Part shown: in pieces, positions 35,901-43,973 of the stretch | Numbering within the stretch: position 1 is the first letter of the stretch | Layout: every line of letters starts with the position of its first letter | DNA from: Crossiella sp. S99.2 | GTDB lineage: Bacteria; Actinomycetota; Actinomycetes; Mycobacteriales; Pseudonocardiaceae | Length of the DNA stretch: 64,000 bases | Direction: 5' to 3' | Assembly (NCBI RefSeq): GCF_023094165.1 | Contig: NZ_JALMDK010000001.1 | Span: 186,001-250,000 of the forward strand | Translations under genes and position numbers: made by a program | Notes under the pieces: model-generated | What the model was told of the DNA's origin: nothing | The model's database searches: none | What the model saw: the letters and a program-made list of their open reading frames with translations, nothing else

Positions 35901-38821
35901 CGGTCGGCCCGCCGGTCACCTCGACCGACGACGCCGTGGTCGACGTGGTGAATCCGCGGCTGGACATCGAGAAGTCGGCCGAACCCGGCACCGTCCGGGT
36001 GGGCGATGCGGTGACCTTCACGATCAAGGTCACCAACTCCGGCGACGCGCCGCTGACCTCGGTCACGGTGGCTGACCCGGCCGTCCCGGCCTGCGCCCGC
36101 ACCCTGCCCGACCTGGCGCCGGGGGCGAGCCAGAGCTACACCTGCTCCTGGACCGCGGGCAGCGAGGACCTGGTCAACACCGCCACCGCCACCGGCAATG
36201 ACCCGACCGGCCGGCCGGTGACCGCCACCGACGACGCGAAGGTGGACGTGATCCACCCGGCCCTGGACGTCAGCAAGACCGCGGACAAGAAGACCGTGCG
36301 CGAGGGCGACCAGGTCACCTTCACCGTGCTGGTGCGCAACACCGGCGATGTGCCGCTGACCAACGTGGTGGTCACCGATCCGGTCGCGCCGGGCTGCGGC
36401 GCCACCATCGCGGAACTGCCGGTCGGCGGCGAGCGGGAGATCACCTGCACGATGACCGCGCCCGCCCAGGAATTCACCAACACCGCCACCGGCACCGGCA
36501 CCCCGCCGGTCGGGCCGCCGGTCACCGATGACGGCAAGGTGGTCGTCTCGGTGCTGCACCCCGGCATCAACATCGCCAAGGACGTGCGCGGCGGGCCGTT
36601 CCGGGAAGGCGACACCGTCACCTTCGGCATCACCGTGACCAACACCGGCGACGCCCCGCTGACCGCGGTCTCGGTCACCGACCAGGTGGCCCCGGACTGC
36701 GCCCGCACCCTGCCCGACCTCGCACCGGGCGCCAGCCAGACCTACACCTGCACGATGACCGCGCCCGCCAACGACATCCAGAACACCGCGAGCACCACCG
36801 GCACCCCGCCGACCGGGCCGCCAGTGTCCGATGTGGACGGTGCCGAGGTCGATGTGGTGCACCCGGGCGTGGAACTGGACAAGAGCGCCGCGCCGGAGAC
36901 CGTGCGGGCCGGGGACACCGTCACCTTCACCATCCGGGTGCGCAACACCGGCGACACCGGGCTGACCGCGGTCACCGTGTCCGACCAGGCCGTGCCCGGC
37001 TGCGCCCGCACCATCGACCAGCTCGCCGCCGGCGAGACCCAGACCTACACCTGCACCTGGACCGCGGGGCAGGACGACCTGGTCAACACGGCCGCGGTGA
37101 CCGGGACACCGCCGGTGGGGCCGCCGGTCACCGACACCGATGACGCCACCGTGGACGTGATCCACCCGGCCCTGGACGTCACCAAGACCGCGGACAAGAA
37201 AACCGTGCGTGAGGGCGACCGGATCACCTTCACCGTGACCGTGCGCAACACCGGCGACGTGCCGCTGACCAACGTGGTCATCAGCGATCCGGCGGCGCCC
37301 GACTGCGGCCGCACCATCACGCAGCTGGCCGTCGGCGCGGCGCAGCAGATCACCTGCACCATCACCGCGCCCGCCGCGGACTTCGCCAACACCGCCACCG
37401 GCACCGGCACCCCGCCGGTCGGGCCGCCGGTCACCGATGAGGACACCGTGCGGGTGGACGTGCAGCACCCGGGCATCACCATCACCAAGGACGTCGAGGG
37501 CGGGCCCTTCCGCGCCGGGGACTCGGTGACCTTCCGGATCAAGGTCAGCAACACCGGCGACGTGCCGCTGACCGGCGTCACGGTGACCGACCAGCTCGCG
37601 CCGGAATGCCGCCGCGGCTTCCCGGAACTGGCCGTCGGCGCGGTCGAGACCTACCCGTGCACGATGATCGCGCCCGCGGACGACGTGGTGAACACGGCCA
37701 CTGCCAACGGAAAACCGCCGACCGGACCGGATGTGTCCGATGTGGACGATGCACCGGTGGACGTGCTGCACCCGGGAGTGACCATCGACAAGTCGGTCAG
37801 CCCGGTCACCGCCCGGCCCGGCGACCAGGTCACCTACACGATCGTCGTCCGGAACACCGGTGACGTGCCGCTCACCGACGTCCGGGTCACCGACGACAAG
37901 CAGGCGAGCTGCGGGTTCACCCTGCCGCTGCTGCCGGTCGACGGGACCGAGACCCGCACCTGTGCCATCGCCGCGACCCAGGACGTCACCAACACCGCGG
38001 CGGTGACCGGGAACGACCCGACCGGCCGCCCGGTGACCGACACCGACGACGCGGTGCTGGATGTGATCGGCCCCGGTATCGAGGTGACCAAGACCGGCCC
38101 GGCGAAACCACTGCTGACCGGCCAGGACGCCACCTTCACCGTGGTGGTGCGCAACACCGGCGATGTGCCGCTGACCAACGTGGTGCTCACCGACCCGATC
38201 GCGCCCGGCTGCGCGGTGACCGTCGGGAACCTCGCGCCAGGGGAGTCGAGCAAGCCGGTGACCTGCACGGTGACCATGCGGGACAACAACATCGAGAACA
38301 CCGTGACCGCCACCGGCACCGACCCCACCGGCCGGCCGGTGACCGATACGGACCAGGCCACCGCCAAGCTCGGCAAGCCGGGCATCGACCTGACCAAGAC
38401 CGCCGACCAGGACGAGGCCGCGCCCGGCCGCACGGTGACGTTCAAGCTGACCGTGCGCAATACCGGCACCGTCGACCTGATCGGCGTCACCGTGGCCGAC
38501 CCGAGCCTGCCCGGCTGCGACCGCCGCCTTGACCGGCTGCCGGTCAACGACAGTCGGACCTGGACCTGCACCGCCGCGGCGCCCGGCAGCGGCACGATGG
38601 TCAACACCGCCACCGCGACCGGTCAGCCGGACACCGAACGGCCGGGGAACCCGGTCACCGACACCGATTCCGCCTCGGTGCGGGTGCCCGGCGGGCCGAC
38701 CCCGCCGCCTCCGCCGCTGGCCAAGACCGGCGCCGCGCCCACCGTGTTCCTGTGGGCCGGGCTGGCGTTGCTGGCGCTCGGCGTGGTGCTGGTAGCCGGA
38801 ACCCGACGTCGCCGGAGCTGA
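32996..38821 (+). CDS. Giant DUF11-repeat surface protein with LAKTG anchor
   Basis: About 1941 aa. A signal peptide (LLRVLLALLLAFGALLAGVP) is followed by a 350-residue N-terminal domain (KAFKLNYDQVGYGDFLEVGN; VFVYDGHVRQNSSDAATTVT), then 15 tandem DUF11 domains of about 100 aa, each opening with K-x-A-x6-R-x-GD-xVTFTIxV-N-T-GD and carrying two Cys (D-x-GC and TYTC). It ends with a Pro-rich spacer, LAKTGAAP, a hydrophobic helix and RRRR, the sorting signal for class E sortases (LAXTG). ATG 32996 is used; GTG 32987 is possible. Likely a wall-anchored stalk. It converges with the CDF gene with one base between stops. Ligand or function unknown. Confidence 0.88.
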   Translation: MRLLRVLLALLLAFGALLAGVPAQAGVVKAFKLNYDQVGYGDFLEVGNGSLRCPTTADNAPQWRNATPAACAGVAAGGRVPQGSSGDYNDDYFMLQADVDGDSDTFNSSRATLRIPPGAKIDFARLNWAGNTGTYDGSRALMCQNRSFIPATVPAGAAASPEDQQVKLTVGEKSQQVSPAALTRDPAGGYTGGGQYYSAYADVTSAFAGAATGSDLSITTGNVWGVNGFGCMAGWSLVVVYKYAERDPVNAPSKREVFVYDGHVRQNSSDAATTVTVTGFRSAAATTRIGVTAYEGDRNISRDEFKVNNTSIPEPGTGNTDNFFVSLADGRSSPDSVNNWSVDAKSFTTTAIRAGATSADLSFVTNGDSYLAQNLVFSVAVPELQIEKSADPAVVHAGEQVTFTITVTNPSGAPASGVKVSDPAFPGCDRVIGALAAGRSSTYTCTGTAPADDVTNVANVTGTSSLGDPLEGTSSAKVDVIHPAITVAKDADKPAYRAGDTVTFTIKVTNSGDVPLTRIQVADAKVPDCARNLGGVLAAGASRTFTCTTTAPVADGVNTATASGFDSLGLKVEASDDAPVPIVRPGIELTKTADPATIRAGDQTTFTITVRNTGDSPLDPVRIADDRTPDCARTLSGALPAGGSQTYTCTARLTETTTNIATATGRDRSGQDVTASAQATVKVLKPAVDIEKTASPETVRAGDTVTFTIKVTNTGDSELTRVTVSDQALPVCAKEFERLAPGASETYTCSTKVSADLVNTATVTGTPPVGPPVTDTDDARVDVINPAIEVTKTAEPGTVRVGDQVTFTVLVRNTGDVPLTNVVVADPDAAGCGGTLAQLAVGAQQRFTCTVTAPQEDFANTATATGTSPVGPPVTDTDTARVDVQHPAVRITKTAEPARVRAGEQVTFTIKVDNTGDVPLTDVRVADPLTPACDRVFASLASGASQTYTCVLTATQDLANVATVTGTPPVGPPVTSTDDAVVDVVNPRLDIEKSAEPGTVRVGDAVTFTIKVTNSGDAPLTSVTVADPAVPACARTLPDLAPGASQSYTCSWTAGSEDLVNTATATGNDPTGRPVTATDDAKVDVIHPALDVSKTADKKTVREGDQVTFTVLVRNTGDVPLTNVVVTDPVAPGCGATIAELPVGGEREITCTMTAPAQEFTNTATGTGTPPVGPPVTDDGKVVVSVLHPGINIAKDVRGGPFREGDTVTFGITVTNTGDAPLTAVSVTDQVAPDCARTLPDLAPGASQTYTCTMTAPANDIQNTASTTGTPPTGPPVSDVDGAEVDVVHPGVELDKSAAPETVRAGDTVTFTIRVRNTGDTGLTAVTVSDQAVPGCARTIDQLAAGETQTYTCTWTAGQDDLVNTAAVTGTPPVGPPVTDTDDATVDVIHPALDVTKTADKKTVREGDRITFTVTVRNTGDVPLTNVVISDPAAPDCGRTITQLAVGAAQQITCTITAPAADFANTATGTGTPPVGPPVTDEDTVRVDVQHPGITITKDVEGGPFRAGDSVTFRIKVSNTGDVPLTGVTVTDQLAPECRRGFPELAVGAVETYPCTMIAPADDVVNTATANGKPPTGPDVSDVDDAPVDVLHPGVTIDKSVSPVTARPGDQVTYTIVVRNTGDVPLTDVRVTDDKQASCGFTLPLLPVDGTETRTCAIAATQDVTNTAAVTGNDPTGRPVTDTDDAVLDVIGPGIEVTKTGPAKPLLTGQDATFTVVVRNTGDVPLTNVVLTDPIAPGCAVTVGNLAPGESSKPVTCTVTMRDNNIENTVTATGTDPTGRPVTDTDQATAKLGKPGIDLTKTADQDEAAPGRTVTFKLTVRNTGTVDLIGVTVADPSLPGCDRRLDRLPVNDSRTWTCTAAAPGSGTMVNTATATGQPDTERPGNPVTDTDSASVRVPGGPTPPPPPLAKTGAAPTVFLWAGLALLALGVVLVAGTRRRRS
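34144..38690 (+). repeat. Fifteen tandem ~300-bp DUF11 repeats with higher-order duplication
   Basis: Repeats begin at PxIxIxK motifs about every 300 bases. Repeats 8, 9 and 10 (36258-37162) resemble repeats 11, 12 and 13 in order: 8 and 11 share KTADKKTVREGD, and 9 and 12 share KDV-GGPF-GD. This indicates a duplicated three-domain block. Confidence 0.8.
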
Positions 38822-38822
38822 G

Positions 38823-39824
38823 TCAGTGCCCGTCCGCGGGCCGGGGGAACAGCTCGCCGTAGCGGGCGAGCACCCTGGCCCGCAGCTCGGGATCGGCCCG
38901 GGGGACCGGCTCCAGGAAGACCTCGTCCAGCTCGGCGAACTCGGCGTGCAACTCGGCCGAGATGCGCACGCAGGCGCGTTCCAGGTCGGCCGCGCCCAGG
39001 CTGTCGTCGAAGTCCAGCCGGGCGCACAGCAGCACCCGGTCGGTGCCGGTGACCATGCTCAGGATGTCCACCACCACCTCCACCTCGGGCTGCGCCTCGA
39101 TCCGCCGGTAGGCCGCGCGCACCAGCACCGGATCGGCCTGGCGGCCGATGAGCAGGCCGAGGTTGGTGCGGCCCAGCAGGTAGGCCACCCCGGCCAGCAG
39201 CACGCCGATGGCCAGCGAGGCCACCGCGTCCCAGACCGCGGAGCCGGTGAGCTGGTGCAGCAGCACGCCGAGGAAGGCCAGCAGCAGGCCGATCAGCGCG
39301 GCGGTGTCCTCGAAGAACACCGTCTTCACCGTGGGATCGTCGGAGTGCCGCAGGTAGGCCGTCAGCGTGCGGCCCTCGGCCTTGGCCTCCCGCCGGACCT
39401 GGCGGCTCGCCTGGATGAAGGAGACCGACTCCAGCACAAAAGCCAGGCCCAGCACCAGGTAGGCCACCCACGGCCGGGTCTGCTCGTCGTCCCCGCTGAG
39501 CAGCGTGTGCACGCCCTCCACCACCGCGAACACCGCGCCCGAGGCGAAGATCGCCACCGCGGCCATCAGCGACCAGAAGAAGCGCTCCTTGCCGTAGCCG
39601 AACGGGTGGCGGGCGTCGGCGGGCTTGCCGGAGCGGCGCAGCGCGGTCAGCAGCAGGCCCTCGGTGAAGGTGTCCGCGACCGAGTGCCCAGCCTCGGCCA
39701 GCAGCGCCGCCGAGCCGGTGAGCACCCCGGCGACCGCCTTCATGATGCCGATCAGGAAGTTGACGATCAGTGCCAGCACCACGGTGAGCGTGCTCTCGCC
39801 GCCCGGTTTGCTCTCCTCCGCCAT
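38823..39824 (-). CDS. Cation diffusion facilitator (CDF) transporter
   Basis: 333 aa from ATG 39824 (MAEESKPGGESTLTVVLALI). Six-helix metal/proton antiporter exporting divalent cations such as Zn, Co, Mn or Fe. Metal-site residues are visible in AEAGHSVADTFTEG (helix 2, H-x3-D) and FFEDTAALIGLLLAF (helix 5, D-x-x-A). The linker HPFGYGKERFFW is the family signature. The C-terminal cytoplasmic ferredoxin-like domain is present (VEVVVDILSMVTG). The frame is open to 40043, but that part overlaps the divergent gene. Metal not predicted. Confidence 0.86.
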   Translation of the reverse strand: MAEESKPGGESTLTVVLALIVNFLIGIMKAVAGVLTGSAALLAEAGHSVADTFTEGLLLTALRRSGKPADARHPFGYGKERFFWSLMAAVAIFASGAVFAVVEGVHTLLSGDDEQTRPWVAYLVLGLAFVLESVSFIQASRQVRREAKAEGRTLTAYLRHSDDPTVKTVFFEDTAALIGLLLAFLGVLLHQLTGSAVWDAVASLAIGVLLAGVAYLLGRTNLGLLIGRQADPVLVRAAYRRIEAQPEVEVVVDILSMVTGTDRVLLCARLDFDDSLGAADLERACVRISAELHAEFAELDEVFLEPVPRADPELRARVLARYGELFPRPADGH

Positions 39825-39971
39825 GCGCACATCGTGCTCTCCAGAGCGGTTTCCGGCACACCGGGCACGCGGTGCCGCCGGAGGGGTGAATCCGCGCCGC
39901 TGTGGACAACCAACCGGCAACATCGCACGTGTGTTGGATGTCAACCAACTTCGAGGCCGATGGGAGTCCAG

Positions 39972-41057
39972 ATGAACCTGCGGCGCACTGCCGTGGTCCT
40001 GGCCGGTGTGAGTCTGCTGTCCCTGACCGGAATGCCCGCCCAAGCCGAGGACACCGCCCCGACCGGCGTGGTCACCGGCAGAGTCTGGTTCGACCGCAAC
40101 GCCGACGGCGCGGCCCAGCCGGGCGAACCCGGCGCGTGGGAGGCCGAGGTGAGCTTCTACGACGTGCTGCGGCTGCGCCCGGCCGGCAAGGCGGTCACCG
40201 ACGAGGACGGCCGGTACACCTCACCCGCGCTGCGGTTCGGGCTGTACAAGGTCAGCCACCACCGGGCCGAGTACGCGGCCACCACCGGTCCGGTCCGGTT
40301 CGTGCTGGTCTCCGCCGAGGGCATCCGCCCGGCCGACTTCGGCATCCGCGGCGCCACCGTCACCGGCGTGGTCTGGCAGGACACCGACCGGGATGGCCGC
40401 AGGGACCAGGGCGAACCTCCGCTGTCCGAGGTGCAGCTCTCCTCGGTCAAACCGGTCACCCGGTACGCGGTCTCCGCCGCGGACGGTCGCTACACCCTGG
40501 AGGACCTGCCCGCCGGACGCTTCCAGCTCAAGGCCAGTTCAGTGGCAGGCCCCGCCCAGCTCACCCTGACCCGCCCCGGCCGGGACAACGCCTTCACCTG
40601 GGGCAGCTACACCACCCGTGAGCTGCGCGTTCGCCCCGGGGAGACGGTGCGCGGGGTGGACGCGGGCTACGCCGAGTCCCACTACGACGGCACCCTCGCC
40701 ATCAGCACCGACCGCGACCCGCAGACGGTGGCCGTCGGCGAGCCGCTCAAGATCACCGTGCACCTGACCAACCGCGGCGACACCGGCCAGCGGGTGGCGG
40801 TCTCGCTGTACCCACCGGCCGGCGTGCGGATCTCCGGGGTCAGCGGCGACTGGACGGTGGTCTCCACCGGCCCCACCGTGCTGGCCAACTCGGTGCACGC
40901 GATCGAACCCGGCGCCCGGGAATGCGCGCTCACGCTGACCGTGGTGCTGGAACACCCACTGACCGAGCCGTTGCAGTTCCGGCAACGCCCCGAGGTCGGC
41001 GGCGACCGCGACCCCGGCAACGACGACGGCTACCTGTGGGTGGGCCGCAGGCCCTAG
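39972..41057 (+). CDS. Secreted protein with SdrD/Cna-B-like repeats
   Basis: 361 aa from ATG 39972, preceded by GGGAGT. A signal peptide ends near AQA-ED. Two SdrD B-like modules follow: VTGRVWFDRNADGAAQPGEP and VTGVVWQDTDRDGRRDQGEP, each with the Ca-binding-like DxDxDGxxD pattern and a following DGRYT strand. A C-terminal DUF11-like domain has VGEPLKITVHLTNRGDTGQ. No sorting signal, so it is probably released or held by another protein. It lies near the DUF11 giant, sharing domain type, and may act with it. Confidence 0.78.
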   Translation: MNLRRTAVVLAGVSLLSLTGMPAQAEDTAPTGVVTGRVWFDRNADGAAQPGEPGAWEAEVSFYDVLRLRPAGKAVTDEDGRYTSPALRFGLYKVSHHRAEYAATTGPVRFVLVSAEGIRPADFGIRGATVTGVVWQDTDRDGRRDQGEPPLSEVQLSSVKPVTRYAVSAADGRYTLEDLPAGRFQLKASSVAGPAQLTLTRPGRDNAFTWGSYTTRELRVRPGETVRGVDAGYAESHYDGTLAISTDRDPQTVAVGEPLKITVHLTNRGDTGQRVAVSLYPPAGVRISGVSGDWTVVSTGPTVLANSVHAIEPGARECALTLTVVLEHPLTEPLQFRQRPEVGGDRDPGNDDGYLWVGRRP

Positions 41058-41058
41058 C

Positions 41059-41643
41059 TCAGTAGTCGAGCAGCTCGGCCGGGTCGAAGGACATCGGGAA
41101 CGGCAGGTCGGTCTCGAACTTCTGCCCGGCCAGCGCGCCGGCGTACGGCCGGTAGGTGCCGTGGTCCAGCTTGTACAGGTGGACCGCAGCCTGCTCCAGC
41201 GCGTGATTGACCTGGACCCAGAGGTAGAACGGGATGCCCGCCTCGGCGCACAGGGTCGGCTTGTCGATGCGGCCCCGGCGGCTGGTTGGCGAGACCACCT
41301 CACCCGCCAGCGTCACGAGAGTGGGCTCTACCCACACGGCACCCTCCGCTGAGCCGTTGAGCACCGTGATGTCCGGCTGGATCCACCGCTCAGGCGTGAA
41401 CGGCAGGTTGACCGTGCCATACACCCGGAACGGGGTCCCCTTGGCAGCCAGGATTGCCAGGTAGCTCAGCTGTGCCGCGGCGTAGGAGTTCTGCGAGGGC
41501 TCGTGCGGGCTCATGATCAGCTTGCCGTCCAGGCACTCGTACTTGGCCGCCGGAACATACGGCAGTGGCAGGTAGTGCTCCGCCAGTGCCGTGGTCCACA
41601 TTCCGTCGAAGTCCACGAGTGGGTCGAAAGGCCCCCGGTGCAC
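41059..41643 (-). CDS. Uma2-family (DUF820) putative endonuclease
   Basis: 194 aa. The PD-(D/E)XK-like Uma2 fold is suggested by YECLDGKLIMSP, WIQPDITVLNG (catalytic Asp) and VVSPTSRRGRIDKPTLCAEA followed by IPFYLWVQV (K and Glu positions differ from classical: E-V-V-S-P and K in DKP). The family is greatly expanded in cyanobacteria and actinobacteria; biological role unclear. GTG start at 41643, four bases after the stop of the Fe-S reductase gene, so it is probably co-transcribed with it. Confidence 0.8.
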   Translation of the reverse strand: MHRGPFDPLVDFDGMWTTALAEHYLPLPYVPAAKYECLDGKLIMSPHEPSQNSYAAAQLSYLAILAAKGTPFRVYGTVNLPFTPERWIQPDITVLNGSAEGAVWVEPTLVTLAGEVVSPTSRRGRIDKPTLCAEAGIPFYLWVQVNHALEQAAVHLYKLDHGTYRPYAGALAGQKFETDLPFPMSFDPAELLDY

Positions 41644-41647
41644 TGGC

Positions 41648-43861
41648 TCACCCCTCGCTGGGGTCCGGCTCGGCCGTCGCGGGCGTGCCCCGCTTGACCG
41701 CGCTGAGCAGCAGCTGGGACACGTCGATCACCTCGACCCCCGCGCCCTGGCCCTCGCTCTGGCGCTGGGTGACGCCGTCGGTGAGCATCACCCGGCAGAA
41801 CGGGCAGCCGGTGGCGATCTTGGTGGGGGCGGTGCCCAGGGCCTCGTCCACGCGGTCGACGTTGATCCGCTTGCCGATCCGCTCCTCCATCCACATCCGG
41901 GCGCCGCCGGCGCCACAGCACATGGACCGGTCGCCGTGCCGGGGCATCTCGCGGAAGGCCGCGCCGGTGGCGCCGATCAGCTCGCGCGGCGGGGTGTAGA
42001 CCTTGTTGTGCCTGCCCAGGTAGCAGGGGTCGTGATAGGTGATGTCCTCGGCCAGTGGGGCGACCGGGACCAGGCGGCGTTCCCGGACCAGGCGGTTGAG
42101 CAGCTGGGTGTGGTGCACGACCTCGAACTCGCCCCCCAGCTGCGGGTACTCGTTGGCCAGCGAGTTGAAGCAGTGCGCGCAGGTGGCCACGATCTTGCGC
42201 TTGCCCTTGGGCCTGCCCTCGAACACCGAGTTCAGCACCTCGACGTTCTGCTGGGCCAGCATCTGGAACAGGAACTCGTTGCCGGCGCGCCGGGCCGGGT
42301 CGCCGGTGCAGGTCTCCTCGGGGCCGAGCACGGTGTACTTGACCTCGGCCAGGTGCAGCAGTTCGGCCACCGCGCGGGTAGTCTTCTTCGCCCGGTCCTC
42401 GAACGCGCCCGCGCAGCCGACCCAGAACAGGTACTCGGTGTCGCCCAGTTCGCCGTCGAAGACCGGCACCTCGAAGTCCAGGCCCTCGGTCCAGGCCAGC
42501 CGGTCCTTGGCGTTCTGGCCCCAGGGGTTGCCCTTGTTCTCCAGGTTCTTGAACATCCCGCCCAGCTCGCTCGGGAAGTTCGACTCGATCAGCACCTGAT
42601 ACCGGCGCATGTCCACGATGTGGTCCACGTGCTCGATGTCCACCGGGCACTGCTCGACGCAGGCGCCGCAGGTGGTGCAGGACCACAGCACCTCGGGGTC
42701 GATCACGCCCAGCTCGTCCGGGCCGCCGATCAGCGGGCGCTCGGACTCGGCCAGCGCCAGCACGTCGATCTTGGCCAGCCGGGCCTCGGCGTCCTCGCCG
42801 GTGATGCCGACCTCGTCGCCGCCCATGTCCTTGCGGCCGCCGGCCAGCAGGTACGGAGCCTTGGCGTAGGCGTGGTCACGCAGCGCCGTGATCATCAGCT
42901 TGGGTGAGAGCGGCTTGCCGGTGTTCCAGGCCGGGCACTGGGACTGGCAACGCCCGCACTCGGTGCAGGTGGTGAAGTCCAGCCAGCCCTTCCAGGAGAA
43001 GTCCTCGACCTTGCCCGCGCCGAAGACGTCCTTCTCCGGGTCGGCCTCCTCGAAGTCCAGCGGCTTGCCGCCGCTCATCATCGGCTTGGCCGCGCCCAGC
43101 GCCACGCCGCCGTCGGCCTCGCGCTTGAAGTAGATGTTGAAGAAGGCGGTGAACCGGTGCCAGGCCACGCCCATGTTCAGGTTGCGCGAGATGGTGATCG
43201 CCCAGGCGGCCGAGATGAAGATCTTCAGCACCGCGAAGATGGAGACCATGATCGCCGCGCTGGGCAGGATGGCGCCGAGGCCGTGCGAGATCGGGGTGGC
43301 CCAGACCGGGTAGTGGAACAGCCCGCTGGAGGCCTTGAACGCGCGGATGGCGAAGATGCAGACGCCCACGCTGAGGATGACGCCCTCGACGAAGTAGGCC
43401 TGCCAGAAGTTGGAGCCCTGGAACCGGGACTGGCGGTCCGCACGCCGCGGGTGGTTGCGCTGGCGGATGGTGATCAGCACCAGGATGCCGATCACCGTGG
43501 TCAGGCCGATCAGCTCGACGAACAGGCCCCAGATCGACCAGCCGCCGATGATGGGCAGCTCGAAGGAGGGGTCGAAGACCTCGCCGTGCGCCTCCACCAG
43601 GGTCAGCACCAGCGAGCCGAAGCCGACCATGACGAACCAGTGCGCCGCGCCGACCACACCCCACTTGAGCATCCGGGTGTGCCCGAGGATCTCGGTCAGC
43701 ATGGTCCTGAGGCGGCCGAACAGCGGACCGTTGCGGGTCGGGTCGGGCTGACCTAGCCGCACGGTGCGCACCATCTGGACCACGGCCCTGGAGAGCAGCA
43801 CGACCCAGGCGAGGGTGGCGGCCAGAGAAATCAGGCCCAACACGATATGCACAGCACCCAT
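41648..43861 (-). CDS. Membrane-bound (Fe-S)-binding reductase, Rv0338c/FadF-like
   Basis: 737 aa. Six hydrophobic segments in residues 1-250 form a haem/quinone-type membrane domain; two 4Fe-4S motifs follow (CTECGRCQSQCP about residue 290; CTTCGACVEQCP about 392), then two CCG (DUF224) domains with CAHC-type and MCCGAGGARMW motifs, as in heterodisulfide-reductase HdrD and glycolate oxidase GlcF. Relatives pass electrons from ETF or acyl-CoA dehydrogenases to menaquinone; Rv0338c is the mycobacterial counterpart. The promoter carries the same palindrome as fadE5 and fabG4/fadA2, which supports a role in fatty-acid oxidation. Confidence 0.88.
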   Translation of the reverse strand: MGAVHIVLGLISLAATLAWVVLLSRAVVQMVRTVRLGQPDPTRNGPLFGRLRTMLTEILGHTRMLKWGVVGAAHWFVMVGFGSLVLTLVEAHGEVFDPSFELPIIGGWSIWGLFVELIGLTTVIGILVLITIRQRNHPRRADRQSRFQGSNFWQAYFVEGVILSVGVCIFAIRAFKASSGLFHYPVWATPISHGLGAILPSAAIMVSIFAVLKIFISAAWAITISRNLNMGVAWHRFTAFFNIYFKREADGGVALGAAKPMMSGGKPLDFEEADPEKDVFGAGKVEDFSWKGWLDFTTCTECGRCQSQCPAWNTGKPLSPKLMITALRDHAYAKAPYLLAGGRKDMGGDEVGITGEDAEARLAKIDVLALAESERPLIGGPDELGVIDPEVLWSCTTCGACVEQCPVDIEHVDHIVDMRRYQVLIESNFPSELGGMFKNLENKGNPWGQNAKDRLAWTEGLDFEVPVFDGELGDTEYLFWVGCAGAFEDRAKKTTRAVAELLHLAEVKYTVLGPEETCTGDPARRAGNEFLFQMLAQQNVEVLNSVFEGRPKGKRKIVATCAHCFNSLANEYPQLGGEFEVVHHTQLLNRLVRERRLVPVAPLAEDITYHDPCYLGRHNKVYTPPRELIGATGAAFREMPRHGDRSMCCGAGGARMWMEERIGKRINVDRVDEALGTAPTKIATGCPFCRVMLTDGVTQRQSEGQGAGVEVIDVSQLLLSAVKRGTPATAEPDPSEG

Positions 43862-43925
43862 GCTCGGCAGTCCTCCCAGGTGATAGCGGCGTCGGTATCC
43901 TGCCTCGCCCGGAGACTACGCCATA

Positions 43926-43939
43926 TTACTCACCAGTAA
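43926..43939. promoter_or_regulatory. Operator-like palindrome upstream of the Fe-S reductase gene
   Basis: TTACTCACCAGTAA lies 65-78 bases upstream of the start at 43861. It matches YTACT-N4-RGTAR found at the other two fatty-acid promoters in this window. Confidence 0.55.
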
Positions 43940-43973
43940 CCACCTGGCGTGTCCGGTGTCGCACCGGTTGGCG

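Noticed and set aside
33473..37771. Long minus-strand open frame across the DUF11 repeats
   Set aside because: It mirrors the plus-strand repeats; high GC removes stop codons. It has no start signal or domain and is antisense to a clear gene.
34144..38690. CRISPR-like or satellite repeat array
   Set aside because: The ~300-bp period is that of protein domains in frame, with diverged units and no spacers.
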